From the NCBI GenBank assembly GCA_903902705.1, contig CAIUVX010000094.1, forward strand, positions 1-64,000: a stretch of 64,000 nucleotides of DNA. The letters are read 5' to 3'. Shown piece by piece: positions 25,827-34,716 of the stretch. The position numbers and the translations under genes are program-made. The notes beneath the pieces are model-generated. The model searched no databases. It saw nothing but the letters and a program-made list of their open reading frames with translations, and was not told the DNA's origin. The DNA comes from an uncultured Methylococcales bacterium (lineage in GTDB: Bacteria > Pseudomonadota > Gammaproteobacteria > Methylococcales > Methylomonadaceae). Numbering within the stretch: position 1 is the first letter of the stretch; the number at the start of each line of letters is the position of its first letter.

Positions 25827-26799
25827 TACCCAACCACCACTTATTCTGATTGTGGATGATGAACCCGCTAATTTAGCGGTGATGCGTGAAGTACTCGGCG
25901 ATAAGTATCAATTAGTGTACGCAAAAAATGGTGCAAGTGCCTTAGCTGCCGCAGAAAAATATAATTTATCGCTTATTTTATTAGATATTAATCTTCCTGA
26001 TATGGATGGTTACGAGATTTGTAAACAATTGAAAGGAAATCCAAATACACATCAGATACCAATTATTTTTGTGACTGCGATGAACAGTAATCAAGATGAA
26101 GAAATTGGTTTAAAAGTTGGCGCAGTTGATTACATTACCAAACCTTTTTCACCTGCTATTGTGTTAGCGCGGGTGCGAATTCATTTGTCATTAGTTAAAA
26201 TCGAAAAATTAGAAGCAAGTTATAGAGAAGCTATTTATATGTTAGGTGCAGCGGGGCATCATAACGATACCGATACGGGTGTGCATATTTGGCGAATGGC
26301 AGCTTATGCCGCACGGCTTGCCGATGAATGTGGTTGGGGATTAAAAAGTAAATTACTCGAATTAGCCGCGCCCATGCACGATACAGGAAAAATCGGCATC
26401 CCCGATGCGATATTACGAAAACCAGCGTCATTAACGCCTGATGAATGGGCGATAATGAAAACACATTCACAAATTGGTTATGACATTCTTAGTCGAGGTA
26501 ATTCATCCGTATTTAAAATGGCAGCAGAAATTTCTCTTTACCACCATGAAAAATGGGATGGTAGCGGATACCCACAAGGGCTTAGCGGAGAAGCAATACC
26601 TGAATCAGCGCGTATTGTGGCTATTGCTGATGTTTTCGATGCTTTAACGATGGATAGACCCTATAAAAAAGCATGGTCAGTTGAAGAGGCTATCGCTGAA
26701 ATTAAGAAAGGCTCAGGAAAGCATTTTGAACCGCAATTAGTGAATAAATTTGAAAATATTTTACCTGATATTTGTAATATCAAAAAACAATGGGGTTGA
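25819..26799 (+). CDS. Response regulator with HD-GYP c-di-GMP phosphodiesterase domain
   Basis: A 326-residue two-domain regulator. Residues 8-125 are a receiver (V-D-D-E at the start, phospho-acceptor Asp in L-L-D-I-N-L-P-D-M-D-G, K-P-F late). Residues 145-320 are an HD-GYP domain: H-D-T-G-K-I-G-I-P-D, H-H-E-K-W-D-G-S-G-Y-P and D-V-F-D-A-L-T. HD-GYP enzymes hydrolyse cyclic-di-GMP, and the metal-binding His/Asp residues are present. Translation is coupled to the upstream hybrid kinase (eight-base overlap, aggagc before the ATG), so the two form a signalling unit. Confidence 0.93.
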   Translation: MFDTQPPLILIVDDEPANLAVMREVLGDKYQLVYAKNGASALAAAEKYNLSLILLDINLPDMDGYEICKQLKGNPNTHQIPIIFVTAMNSNQDEEIGLKVGAVDYITKPFSPAIVLARVRIHLSLVKIEKLEASYREAIYMLGAAGHHNDTDTGVHIWRMAAYAARLADECGWGLKSKLLELAAPMHDTGKIGIPDAILRKPASLTPDEWAIMKTHSQIGYDILSRGNSSVFKMAAEISLYHHEKWDGSGYPQGLSGEAIPESARIVAIADVFDALTMDRPYKKAWSVEEAIAEIKKGSGKHFEPQLVNKFENILPDICNIKKQWG

Positions 26800-27195
26800 T
26801 TTGCCAGCACTTAAATAACGCGATAAGGTGTTGTTGGGTCACTGCCCACAGTTAAGGATTTTTCCGTTCGCCCTGAGCGGTGAGCTTGTCGAACAGGCGA
26901 AGCATGAATGGCTTATTAGGTTTTTAAGCGCGATTGCCCTGCTAACTTAAGCCTAAAGCATTACGAATGCTGTTATTGAGTGTTAGAATGCTTGGCATAA
27001 CTATATAGCTAACAGCGAATAAAATGATTAAAAAACTGTTCGCGCTGAGCCTGTCGAAGCGTGAATGTGGTTCGACTGTTCGACAAGCTCACAGCTCACC
27101 ACGAACGTTATCATTTTATTGTGCGTTAGCTATAGGGTTCAGACCGTCTATTACTCGCTACTGTTCACTACGCATTCTACTTAAAAGAGGATTCT
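26800..27195. repeat. Intergenic region with MITE-like element, copy 2
   Basis: Positions 27001-27137 are a MITE copy with ctatatagctaac at the left, gttagctatag at the right and the ttcgac/aagctca centre. A partial core of the same family lies at 26867-26902. The open frame that starts at 27024 is translated MITE and is not called. The segment 27140-27195 leads into the UPF0182 gene and has aaagagga before its ATG. Confidence 0.7.
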
Positions 27196-29856
27196 ATGCG
27201 GAAACTTACGCTTTTCCCTGCGTTGATTGGAGTAACACTTGTTGCTGTTATTGTATTTTTCGCTTTTCACTTCATATTTCGCGATTTTTTCGTTGATCTA
27301 TGGTGGTATCAATCATTAAACATTGATGGTTATTTTTGGCTGAGATTACTGTATAAGTTTTTTATTTTCGGTGGTGTGACGCTGTTCTTCTTTGCGATTT
27401 TCTTTTCACATTTTTGGTTTGCATCCCGCTATATAGGCTTAAATCCAACCGATGAGATTGTCGACAATGTTGCTAAGCGGCTGCGTTTTCAACGTATCGC
27501 TGATCTATTCATGAATTGGTCGATAAAAATATATACCCCCATATCGCTAATACTCGCTATTTTTGTTGCCATGCCTTTTTACAAAGAATGGAAGTTAGCC
27601 TTATTGTTCTTTTTTAGTAAGAACTCAGGGGTAACTGAATCCATTTATGGCAATGATGTCAGCTTTTATATGTTTTCTTATCCAATGTATATGCTGATTC
27701 AGCAAGAATTATTGATAACGGCAACGCTGATATTCTTTTTTGTGGGTATCTTATATTGGCTAGAACATATTTTCGTACCCAGTCAACGTAAAGAATACCA
27801 TACGGGTGCGAAGGCACATTTAACGACTTTAATTGGTTTTGTGGTGATTTTTGTCGTTTGGGGCTTTTTGCTGGAACGCTTTTCTTTGCTCCATACCAAC
27901 GCCCATGAGCCTATATTTTATGGTCCTGGTACGATAGAAATACGCTATCGACTACCTATTCTTTGGCTGGGTATTGCTACTTTTCTAGCGACCGCAATCT
28001 CGGCAAGCTTATTTATTTTTTCGCCAAAGCACCGAATTAAAGCCCCTTTTTTAATCTCATTGCTGGCTTTTGTATTCATGCTGGTCTTATCAAAAGTAGA
28101 GTTTTTACCGCAGCTCATTGAAAAGTTTATTGTGATTCCTAATCCTGTCGCCATAGAAAGACCGTTTATGCAGGCGAATATTGATTCAACATTAAAGGCA
28201 TATAATTTAGATAATATTACGGTTGAAAATTTGGATATTAAACAAGATGCCACGGAAGATATTAAATCGTGGGCGACACAAAAACGCTTTGAAAATATTC
28301 CGATTTGGGACAGAGAATTTCTCATTCATGCCTATCAACAATTACAAGAAATTAGACCTTATTATCATTTTAATTCGGTAGATGAAGACCGTTATGATTT
28401 ACTCGGACATATTCGACAGGTCAATCTTGCTGCCAGAGAAATTAATATCTCTAAATTACCTATGGCGGCTCAAAATTGGGAAAATACCCATTTGCGCTAT
28501 ACCCACGGTGTAGGTGCGGTAGTATCACCCGCAGCTCAAGATGCAGGTAAACCACTGGTGTGGTATTTACGCGATTTAAATATGAATTCTGATGTGAGTG
28601 ATTTCACTATTAAGAACCCAGATATTTACTTCGGTGAAGCCAAATATAATTACGCGATAGTACCTAATAATCTTAAGGTACTTGGTATCGAAAGTTCAGA
28701 TCAGAGTGAAGAGCATGATTATACTGGCAAAGGTGGAATACCTATTTCCAATATTTTCAAAAAAGCCTTATTCTCGATATATTTTAACGATTTAAAAATA
28801 TTCTTCTCACCTAATATTACTGACAAAAGTCAGCTTATGATACGCAGAAATATCGTTGAGCGCGTTCAGCATATAGCTCCGTTTCTTCAGTTAGACAAAG
28901 ACCCTTATTTAGTCGGAACAAAAGATAGGTTTTATTGGATATTGGATGCTTATACCATCTCTAATTGGTATCCGCTTTCAAAGCCTGCCGCCGATGATTA
29001 TTTAGCGAGTGATGAAAAATTTAACTACATTCGTAATTCAGTTAAAGTAGTGGTCGATGCTTTTGACGGCACAGTTGATTTTTATCTATCAGATCCCTCT
29101 GATGCTATTATTCAAACCTACAATCGTGCCTTTCCTGGCTTACTTAAAGACTTAAGTTCCATGCCTAAAGAATTACGCGCACATTTGCGTTATCCGCGTG
29201 ATCTTTTCTATATGCAAATGAAGATTTACGCAAAATATCATCAAACTAGCCCTGAATTATTCTATGAACAAGGCGAAACATGGCAGTTTGCTAATGTGCG
29301 TGGTGAGCCTGTCATGCCCTATTATCAAACTATGGATTTTCCAGTCACAGATGCCTCTGCTAGCTCGGATTGTAAAGACCAAGAAGAGTTTGTCATGATT
29401 AACCCTATGACTCCCATTAACAGAAATAACCTAAGTATGATTGGTGTTGCTAGCATATTAGATAAAACTAATTGCGCCCTAGATTACAAACCCAATATTA
29501 GAGTCTATAAATTTGGTAAAGACGTGCAAGTCAACGGCCCTGCCCAAGTTGAAGCCTTGATTAATCAAAATGCCGAAATTTCAGAAAAGCTAACTTTATG
29601 GGATCAGCATGGTTCAAAAGTTGAACTGGGACGGATGATTATTTTACCGATGGGTAATACCATTCTTTATGTGCAACCTGTTTACTTAACCTCGGTCAAT
29701 AACCAAATCCCAGAATTAACCCGCATGATTGTATCAATGGGTAATCAAGTTGTATGGGATACCTCATTATGGTCAGCGTTTGGAAAATTAGAACAACTGT
29801 ATGCAAAAACAAAAGCTGATCAAGGTGGTACAGGAACTAGACCTAAACAAAATTAA
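27196..29856 (+). CDS. UPF0182 family membrane protein
   Basis: An 886-residue protein matching UPF0182 (COG1615). About seven membrane helices lie within residues 1-310, with the D-L-W-W-Y-Q-S-L segment after the first and the paired Trp typical of the family. A large domain outside the cytoplasm (about 320-870) contains the conserved stretches A-Y-N-L-D-N-I-T, R-P-Y-Y-H-F-N-S-V-D-E-D-R-Y, T-H-G-V-G-A-V-V-S-P and Y-I-R-N-S-V-K-V-V-V-D-A-F-D-G. Its molecular role is unknown. Length fits the family. The start is supported by aaagagg upstream. Flanking MITE copies on both sides make it a stand-alone transcription unit. Confidence 0.92.
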   Translation: MRKLTLFPALIGVTLVAVIVFFAFHFIFRDFFVDLWWYQSLNIDGYFWLRLLYKFFIFGGVTLFFFAIFFSHFWFASRYIGLNPTDEIVDNVAKRLRFQRIADLFMNWSIKIYTPISLILAIFVAMPFYKEWKLALLFFFSKNSGVTESIYGNDVSFYMFSYPMYMLIQQELLITATLIFFFVGILYWLEHIFVPSQRKEYHTGAKAHLTTLIGFVVIFVVWGFLLERFSLLHTNAHEPIFYGPGTIEIRYRLPILWLGIATFLATAISASLFIFSPKHRIKAPFLISLLAFVFMLVLSKVEFLPQLIEKFIVIPNPVAIERPFMQANIDSTLKAYNLDNITVENLDIKQDATEDIKSWATQKRFENIPIWDREFLIHAYQQLQEIRPYYHFNSVDEDRYDLLGHIRQVNLAAREINISKLPMAAQNWENTHLRYTHGVGAVVSPAAQDAGKPLVWYLRDLNMNSDVSDFTIKNPDIYFGEAKYNYAIVPNNLKVLGIESSDQSEEHDYTGKGGIPISNIFKKALFSIYFNDLKIFFSPNITDKSQLMIRRNIVERVQHIAPFLQLDKDPYLVGTKDRFYWILDAYTISNWYPLSKPAADDYLASDEKFNYIRNSVKVVVDAFDGTVDFYLSDPSDAIIQTYNRAFPGLLKDLSSMPKELRAHLRYPRDLFYMQMKIYAKYHQTSPELFYEQGETWQFANVRGEPVMPYYQTMDFPVTDASASSDCKDQEEFVMINPMTPINRNNLSMIGVASILDKTNCALDYKPNIRVYKFGKDVQVNGPAQVEALINQNAEISEKLTLWDQHGSKVELGRMIILPMGNTILYVQPVYLTSVNNQIPELTRMIVSMGNQVVWDTSLWSAFGKLEQLYAKTKADQGGTGTRPKQN

Positions 29857-29906
29857 CGGTTTGTAGTAGCGAATTGTTACAGCGTGTTGCCTAGCGACTG
29901 CCAAGA

Positions 29907-30040
29907 TATAGCTAACGTATTTAAATGGATTAAAAAAACCGTTCGCACTGAGTTTGTCGAAGTGTCAATGTGGTTCGACTTATTCGATAAGCTCACAGCT
30001 CACCACGAACGGTATCATTTTATTGTACTTCAGCTATATG
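29907..30040. repeat. MITE-like element, copy 3
   Basis: It begins atatagctaac and ends cagctatat, with a ccgttcgc..ttcgtgg inverted core. The centre reads tggttcgact-tattcgataagctcac, slightly degenerate compared with copies 1 and 2. Confidence 0.7.
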
Positions 30041-30112
30041 TACCTTACGATTTATCGTAAAATCGCTACTATTAGCTAATTAAATTATCACAGTCTTAAC
30101 TTAGGAGTTGTT

Positions 30113-31177
30113 ATGTCAAAAGCCAAAGCGTATGCCGCATTTAACCCGCATGACCCATTAGCACCATTTGAATTTGAACGCCGTGAGTTGAACGCCACCG
30201 ATGTGCAAATTGAGATTCTGTATTGCGGCGTTTGTCATTCCGATATTCATCAAGTGCGTAATGAATGGGGCAATTCCTCATTTCCGATGGTGCCAGGTCA
30301 TGAAATTGTCGGTAAGGTTATTAATTTGGGCAGTGAGGTTAAAAAATTTACTATCGGTGACAACGTAGGCGTGGGTTGCATGGTGGACTCTTGCCGTACT
30401 TGCCCAGACTGTCTGGAACAACAACAGCAATATTGCAATCACTCTGTGTTTACTTATAACTGTCCAGACCCGCACAGCAACGGGACAGTTAGCACTTATG
30501 GCGGTTATTCCAATCACATTGTGGTTGAGCAAGATTTTGTGTTAAAAATCGCTGATAACTTAGATTTAGCCGCTACTGCCCCCTTATTATGTGCAGGAAT
30601 TACCACTTACTCCCCGTTAAAACATTGGAAAGTCGGCGCAGGACAAAAAGTTGGCATAGTTGGTTTAGGCGGTCTGGGACACATGGGCGTTAAATTCGCC
30701 CGCGCCTTAGGTGCGCACGTCGTGTTGTTCACCACCTCGGCAAACAAAGTCGAAGATGCCAAACGCTTAGGTGCGCATGAAGTGGTGATTTCAAAAAATG
30801 ATGATGAAATGGCGGCTCACACACAAAGTTTTGACTTCATTTTAAATACCGTTGCCGCACCGCATAATCTGGATGCTTTTACCAACTTATTAAAACGTGA
30901 TGGCACACTGTGTTTAGTCGGCGTACCCGATCATCCACATCCATCCCCTACGGTTGGCAACCTGATTTTCAAACGCCGTTCCATTGCAGGTTCATTAATC
31001 GGTGGCATACAAGAAACGCAAGAAATGCTCGATTTTTGTGCGGCACATAACATCACATCCGATATAGAGCTAATCCCGATTCAACAAATTAATCAAGCCT
31101 ACGAGCGAGTGTTAAAAAGCGATGTCAAATATCGGTTTGTTATTGATTTAGCTAGTCTTAACACTGGAACAGCATAA
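30113..31177 (+). CDS. Zinc-dependent alcohol/aldehyde dehydrogenase (YahK/CAD-like)
   Basis: A 354-residue medium-chain dehydrogenase. Catalytic zinc ligands are Cys in C-G-V-C-H-S-D, His-Glu in P-G-H-E-I-V-G and a late Cys in L-L-C-A-G-I-T. The structural zinc site is C-R-T-C-P-D-C with a further Cys in Q-Y-C-N. The NAD(P) fold has G-L-G-G-L-G-H. The whole matches the cinnamyl-alcohol-dehydrogenase/YahK group, which reduces a broad range of aldehydes with NADPH. In a methylotroph it might detoxify aldehydes, but no context fixes the substrate. A taggag site precedes the ATG, and the next gene follows after 25 bases. Confidence 0.9.
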   Translation: MSKAKAYAAFNPHDPLAPFEFERRELNATDVQIEILYCGVCHSDIHQVRNEWGNSSFPMVPGHEIVGKVINLGSEVKKFTIGDNVGVGCMVDSCRTCPDCLEQQQQYCNHSVFTYNCPDPHSNGTVSTYGGYSNHIVVEQDFVLKIADNLDLAATAPLLCAGITTYSPLKHWKVGAGQKVGIVGLGGLGHMGVKFARALGAHVVLFTTSANKVEDAKRLGAHEVVISKNDDEMAAHTQSFDFILNTVAAPHNLDAFTNLLKRDGTLCLVGVPDHPHPSPTVGNLIFKRRSIAGSLIGGIQETQEMLDFCAAHNITSDIELIPIQQINQAYERVLKSDVKYRFVIDLASLNTGTA

Positions 31178-31202
31178 TCTTCATCAAGCTAGGAGATAAC
31201 TC

Positions 31203-32585
31203 ATGTCAGGCGGAATAAATTTTGAATTTGGCTTTGGACAACAAACACCATCACACCAAGATGAAGACAACCAAACGTGCTTTTATTGTTGTGGTGATTT
31301 CTGCGGTCAAACTGCCAGTTCATCGATAACAGACAAAATACTCAGAGTTGATGTGGATAATTTTGATTCAGTGATGGCGAAAATTTCGCCTACGCTGACC
31401 TTGAGTTCACGTCAGGTATTGGTTTTTAAGGAGCTGGATGATTTTCACCCTGACCGACTGGTGACAATAATCCCTGAGTTTGTTGAGCTGCGCCGTTTAA
31501 AACGTGAGCTGGACAACCCCCAAACTGCTGCATCAGTCGCTGCTGAAATCTGGCAAAAATATCAACCGAAAGCCACAGAAAGTTCAGACGATGTCACTAT
31601 GACGGAAACTGAATCTATGGCAGATACTCTGGAGCGGTTATTAGATCGTAAAACAACCTTAGCAACACCAGCAACCCAGTCGAAAAATACAGTCGATAGT
31701 CTGTTACAGCAGTTAATCACGCCCGTCATCGTTGCCGATACCCTGCCAGAACATCAAACCTTAAGCGTGTTCATCGATTCAGTGATGGCTGAGTTAATGA
31801 ATACAATCCTGCATAACCCTGAGTTTCAGGCATTGGAGTCTATTTGGCGTTCTGTTCACGCGTTACTTTTTAACGAAGACGCAGATGAAAATCAGAGCTT
31901 CTATTTAGTTAATATCAGCAAACAAACCTTGCTTGCTGATATGTGCAGCGGAATGACTTCTACTTTTGCCAATTTGTTAGTGAATCACGGCATAAAAACT
32001 GTCGATAGCGTCATTATTGGCAGTTATTATTTTTCGGGCAATGCTGAGGATTTGGCATTACTGGGTTTGTTAGGAATGCTGGCTGGACAGTTACACAGCC
32101 GCTTTATCAGTGCCGTCGATGAAGCCTTTGTTAACAAGCAAATTCTGGGCGAACAGCCGCTAAGTCAGCATTGGCAGAGTTTACGAGAATCACCCGTAGC
32201 AGGGTTTATCGGTCTTTGTTATCCCCGCATTTTGTTACGTTTGCCTTATGGCAAAAAACGCGAACCCGTTGAAGAATTTGCCTTTGAGGAATTTGGCAAT
32301 CTTCCGCAACATGAACAGTTATTATGGGGTAATCCAGCCTTTGATTTTGCCCGCTTGTTAGTCAGACAACAAGCGGGTTATCAAGGCAATGGAGCTAACG
32401 ATATTGAAGGTCTGCCTGCGCTGGTGTACCTAAAAGACGATGAACAGCATTTATATGCGTGTGGTGAATGGTTTTTGTCTGAGCAGAACATAAATAAACT
32501 GCTTACCGCTGGGATTGTGCCGTTTATTAGTTTTCATAATCGTAACAGTGTCAGGCTTATTACCAGTCAATCGCTTAAGCTATAG
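31203..32585 (+). CDS. Lone TssB/TssC-like contractile-sheath protein
   Basis: A 460-residue protein joining two type VI secretion sheath-like regions. Residues 45-115 resemble TssB/VipA (L-V-F-K-E-L-D-D-F-H-P-D-R-L then P-E-F-V-E-L-R-R-L). Residues 185-460 resemble TssC/VipB (I-L-H-N-P-E-F-Q-A-L-E-S-I-W-R-S-V-H, P-R-I-L-L-R-L-P-Y-G, L-W-G-N-P-A-F-D-F-A). A Cys-rich motif, C-F-Y-C-C-G-D-F-C-G, lies near residues 26-35 and could bind metal. A low-complexity Thr/Ser linker separates the halves. No other secretion or phage-tail gene is in the window. An aggag site precedes the ATG, 25 bases after the dehydrogenase gene. Whether it assembles into a tube is unknown. Confidence 0.78.
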   Translation: MSGGINFEFGFGQQTPSHQDEDNQTCFYCCGDFCGQTASSSITDKILRVDVDNFDSVMAKISPTLTLSSRQVLVFKELDDFHPDRLVTIIPEFVELRRLKRELDNPQTAASVAAEIWQKYQPKATESSDDVTMTETESMADTLERLLDRKTTLATPATQSKNTVDSLLQQLITPVIVADTLPEHQTLSVFIDSVMAELMNTILHNPEFQALESIWRSVHALLFNEDADENQSFYLVNISKQTLLADMCSGMTSTFANLLVNHGIKTVDSVIIGSYYFSGNAEDLALLGLLGMLAGQLHSRFISAVDEAFVNKQILGEQPLSQHWQSLRESPVAGFIGLCYPRILLRLPYGKKREPVEEFAFEEFGNLPQHEQLLWGNPAFDFARLLVRQQAGYQGNGANDIEGLPALVYLKDDEQHLYACGEWFLSEQNINKLLTAGIVPFISFHNRNSVRLITSQSLKL

Positions 32586-32797
32586 GGTAAATAATATCAA
32601 GCAGATAGGTCAACAGCCAAGTAAGACTTACAGAAAAAGTACGGAAAATACTGCGTAATGAAAGACACTCTAATAATATGTGGTTTCAAAAAGAAATCAG
32701 GTTAAAAGCCAGAATTCGTGGTTTTGCACAGTAATCAAATCAGCGGGTACATAGCTTTGTAACGTGCCAAAAAAGGAGATATTTATATTATGCGGCT

Positions 32798-34234
32798 TTA
32801 ACTTAAATTATTAGGCAGAGTAATATAAAAACTTGTTCCTTTACCCATTTCTGAATGTACTTTAATACTCCCTTCTAAAACACTAGTAATTAAATTATGT
32901 ACAATAGCCAAGCCTAAACCTGAACCGCCTTGCATACGTCCAGTGGTAAAAAAGGGGTCAAAAATTTTAGCTACATTTTCACTACTGATACCCTGACCAA
33001 AATCAGTGACCGTAATTACAAAATAAGCCTGATTATTTTGCTGCTGATCTGCAAGATCAATAATAACTTTTCCACCTTTGTTATTTGGATAAGCATAACG
33101 CTCTATATTAGTTAAAAAATTAATAATAATTTGTGTTAAATAACCTGGATAACCTAACCATGCTCTACTCTGTTTAACATTATCTTGCACTATAATTTCT
33201 AAGTTAGCCTGACGGGCATTGATTTTAAATAATTCAATACTTTCTTTTATAGTATCTAAAATATTGACACTTTCTTTTATGTCAGCTGTTTGATTAACCG
33301 ATATTTTCTTAAAATTTTGTACTAAATTATGCGCCCTAGTAATATTCCTTTTAATTAAATCAGTTGCTTCCATAATATCTTCTAATGCTTCTTTATTATC
33401 AGAAAACAAATTGCTAATATCTTTATTATTTACCCTGCTATCTAATATAGTAGCAGCGGTATTAATTACCCCAAGTGGCGTATTAATTTCGTGTGCTACG
33501 CCTGCTACCATTTGCGCTAAAGAACGATGCCTTTCTAAGGTTGCTTCGGTTTGTAATCGTTCTGATAGGTAATTTTTTTCCTGTTCAAGTAGGCGTTTTT
33601 TTTCTAAACAGGCTTGTACTCTGGCATATAATAAAGTGGCATTAAAAGGCTTGGGTAAATAATCTTCTGCGCCCATTTCAATACAACGCACAATACTGTC
33701 AATTTCAGTAATGGCAGAAATAATAATCACAGGTATATTGCGTAACACCTTATCGGCTTTCATGGTTTGCAATACCGTATAACCATCAATTTCTGGCATC
33801 GTTATATCCAGTAAAACTAAATCAAATTTTTCTTGAGTTAATTTATTTAGAGCAATTTTACCATTTTCTGCTATCTCATAGAGATAGCCACGTTTTTTTA
33901 AACGACGGGATAATATATCGCGATTTTCTTCAATATCATCTACGATTAAAATTTTTCCCGTTAAATCATTAACGCTGTTTTCTGGGTTAATGATTTCTGT
34001 AGGAATAGGACTAGTATTCGGTACTGTATCTGTTTTTACTTCACTGAGTTTAAACAGTTGATTAATCTGTTCCGTTAAATTTCTGCCTGCTTGAGTAATT
34101 TTTTTTAAATCAGCTAAATATTGAGTTCGCCCATCTTTATTTATATCTTCTACCAACATTTCGCTGTAACCAATAATTTGATTAACAGGGGTTAATAAAT
34201 CGTGGCGGATTTTTGACTCATCTTGAATAGTCAT
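32798..34234 (-). CDS. Atypical hybrid kinase (DHp - REC - HisKA - HATPase)
   Basis: A 478-residue soluble protein. Residues 5-60 look like a stand-alone kinase dimerisation helix pair with a candidate His in I-R-H-D-L-L-T-P, similar to that of the MHYT kinase upstream (shared I-I-G-Y-S-E-M-L). A receiver domain follows (about 92-210; phospho-acceptor in L-L-D-I-T-M-P-E-I-D-G). Then comes a complete kinase core: V-A-H-E-I-N-T-P-L-G-V near residue 245 and an ATPase lobe with G-S-G-L-G-L-A. There is no membrane segment. It is the last gene of a three-gene minus-strand signalling cluster (36705 to 32798), and aaggga precedes its ATG. Confidence 0.88.
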   Translation of the reverse strand: MTIQDESKIRHDLLTPVNQIIGYSEMLVEDINKDGRTQYLADLKKITQAGRNLTEQINQLFKLSEVKTDTVPNTSPIPTEIINPENSVNDLTGKILIVDDIEENRDILSRRLKKRGYLYEIAENGKIALNKLTQEKFDLVLLDITMPEIDGYTVLQTMKADKVLRNIPVIIISAITEIDSIVRCIEMGAEDYLPKPFNATLLYARVQACLEKKRLLEQEKNYLSERLQTEATLERHRSLAQMVAGVAHEINTPLGVINTAATILDSRVNNKDISNLFSDNKEALEDIMEATDLIKRNITRAHNLVQNFKKISVNQTADIKESVNILDTIKESIELFKINARQANLEIIVQDNVKQSRAWLGYPGYLTQIIINFLTNIERYAYPNNKGGKVIIDLADQQQNNQAYFVITVTDFGQGISSENVAKIFDPFFTTGRMQGGSGLGLAIVHNLITSVLEGSIKVHSEMGKGTSFYITLPNNLS

Positions 34235-34351
34235 GTTGTTTCCCTTCGTAAATAATCTATTTTTAGTGATTACGGTATAGAATTAAGAGAGCATCTCAAC
34301 TTTATTAAGCTAATACTGTTTAATTCCAGAATACCTGTAGTTTTATTTTAA

Positions 34352-34714
34352 TTACTTAAGTAAAGCTGCAATTTTCCCTAATAATCTTTCTATTTCAATG
34401 GGTTTGGTATCATAATCATCACAGCCTGCAATTAAGGCTTTTTGTCTATCACTTTCCATGACATGAGCAGTTAAAGCAATAATAGGAATATGGGAGGTGG
34501 CTTGATGGGCTTTAACTTTTTGTGTGGCTTCCCAACCATCGATAATCGGTAAACTCATATCCATTAAAATTAAATCGGGTAAATGAACGATTGCTAATTC
34601 AATGCCTTTTTCACCATCCATAGCGGTAATAATTTCATAACCACGTCGGCTAAGACGACGCGACAGCATATCCAGATTCATTTCGTTGTCTTCAACAATT
34701 AAAATTCTTGTCAT
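34352..34714 (-). CDS. Single-domain response regulator
   Basis: A 120-residue CheY-like receiver with nothing attached. Acidic pocket V-E-D-N-E, phospho-acceptor Asp in L-M-D-M-S-L-P-I-I-D-G-W, conserved Thr in A-L-T-A-H and Lys in Y-D-T-K-P. The start lies two bases after the stop of the MHYT kinase gene, so they are co-translated and it is the obvious first phosphate acceptor. It probably shuttles phosphate to the receiver-kinase downstream. Confidence 0.92.
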   Translation of the reverse strand: MTRILIVEDNEMNLDMLSRRLSRRGYEIITAMDGEKGIELAIVHLPDLILMDMSLPIIDGWEATQKVKAHQATSHIPIIALTAHVMESDRQKALIAGCDDYDTKPIEIERLLGKIAALLK

Positions 34715-34716
34715 TA

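Noticed and set aside
27024-27296. 90-codon open frame before the UPF0182 gene
   Set aside because: It covers a MITE copy and overlaps the true UPF0182 start in another frame.
31203-32585. A type VI secretion system locus
   Set aside because: Only one sheath-like gene is present. No baseplate, Hcp, VgrG, ClpV or membrane-complex gene lies nearby.
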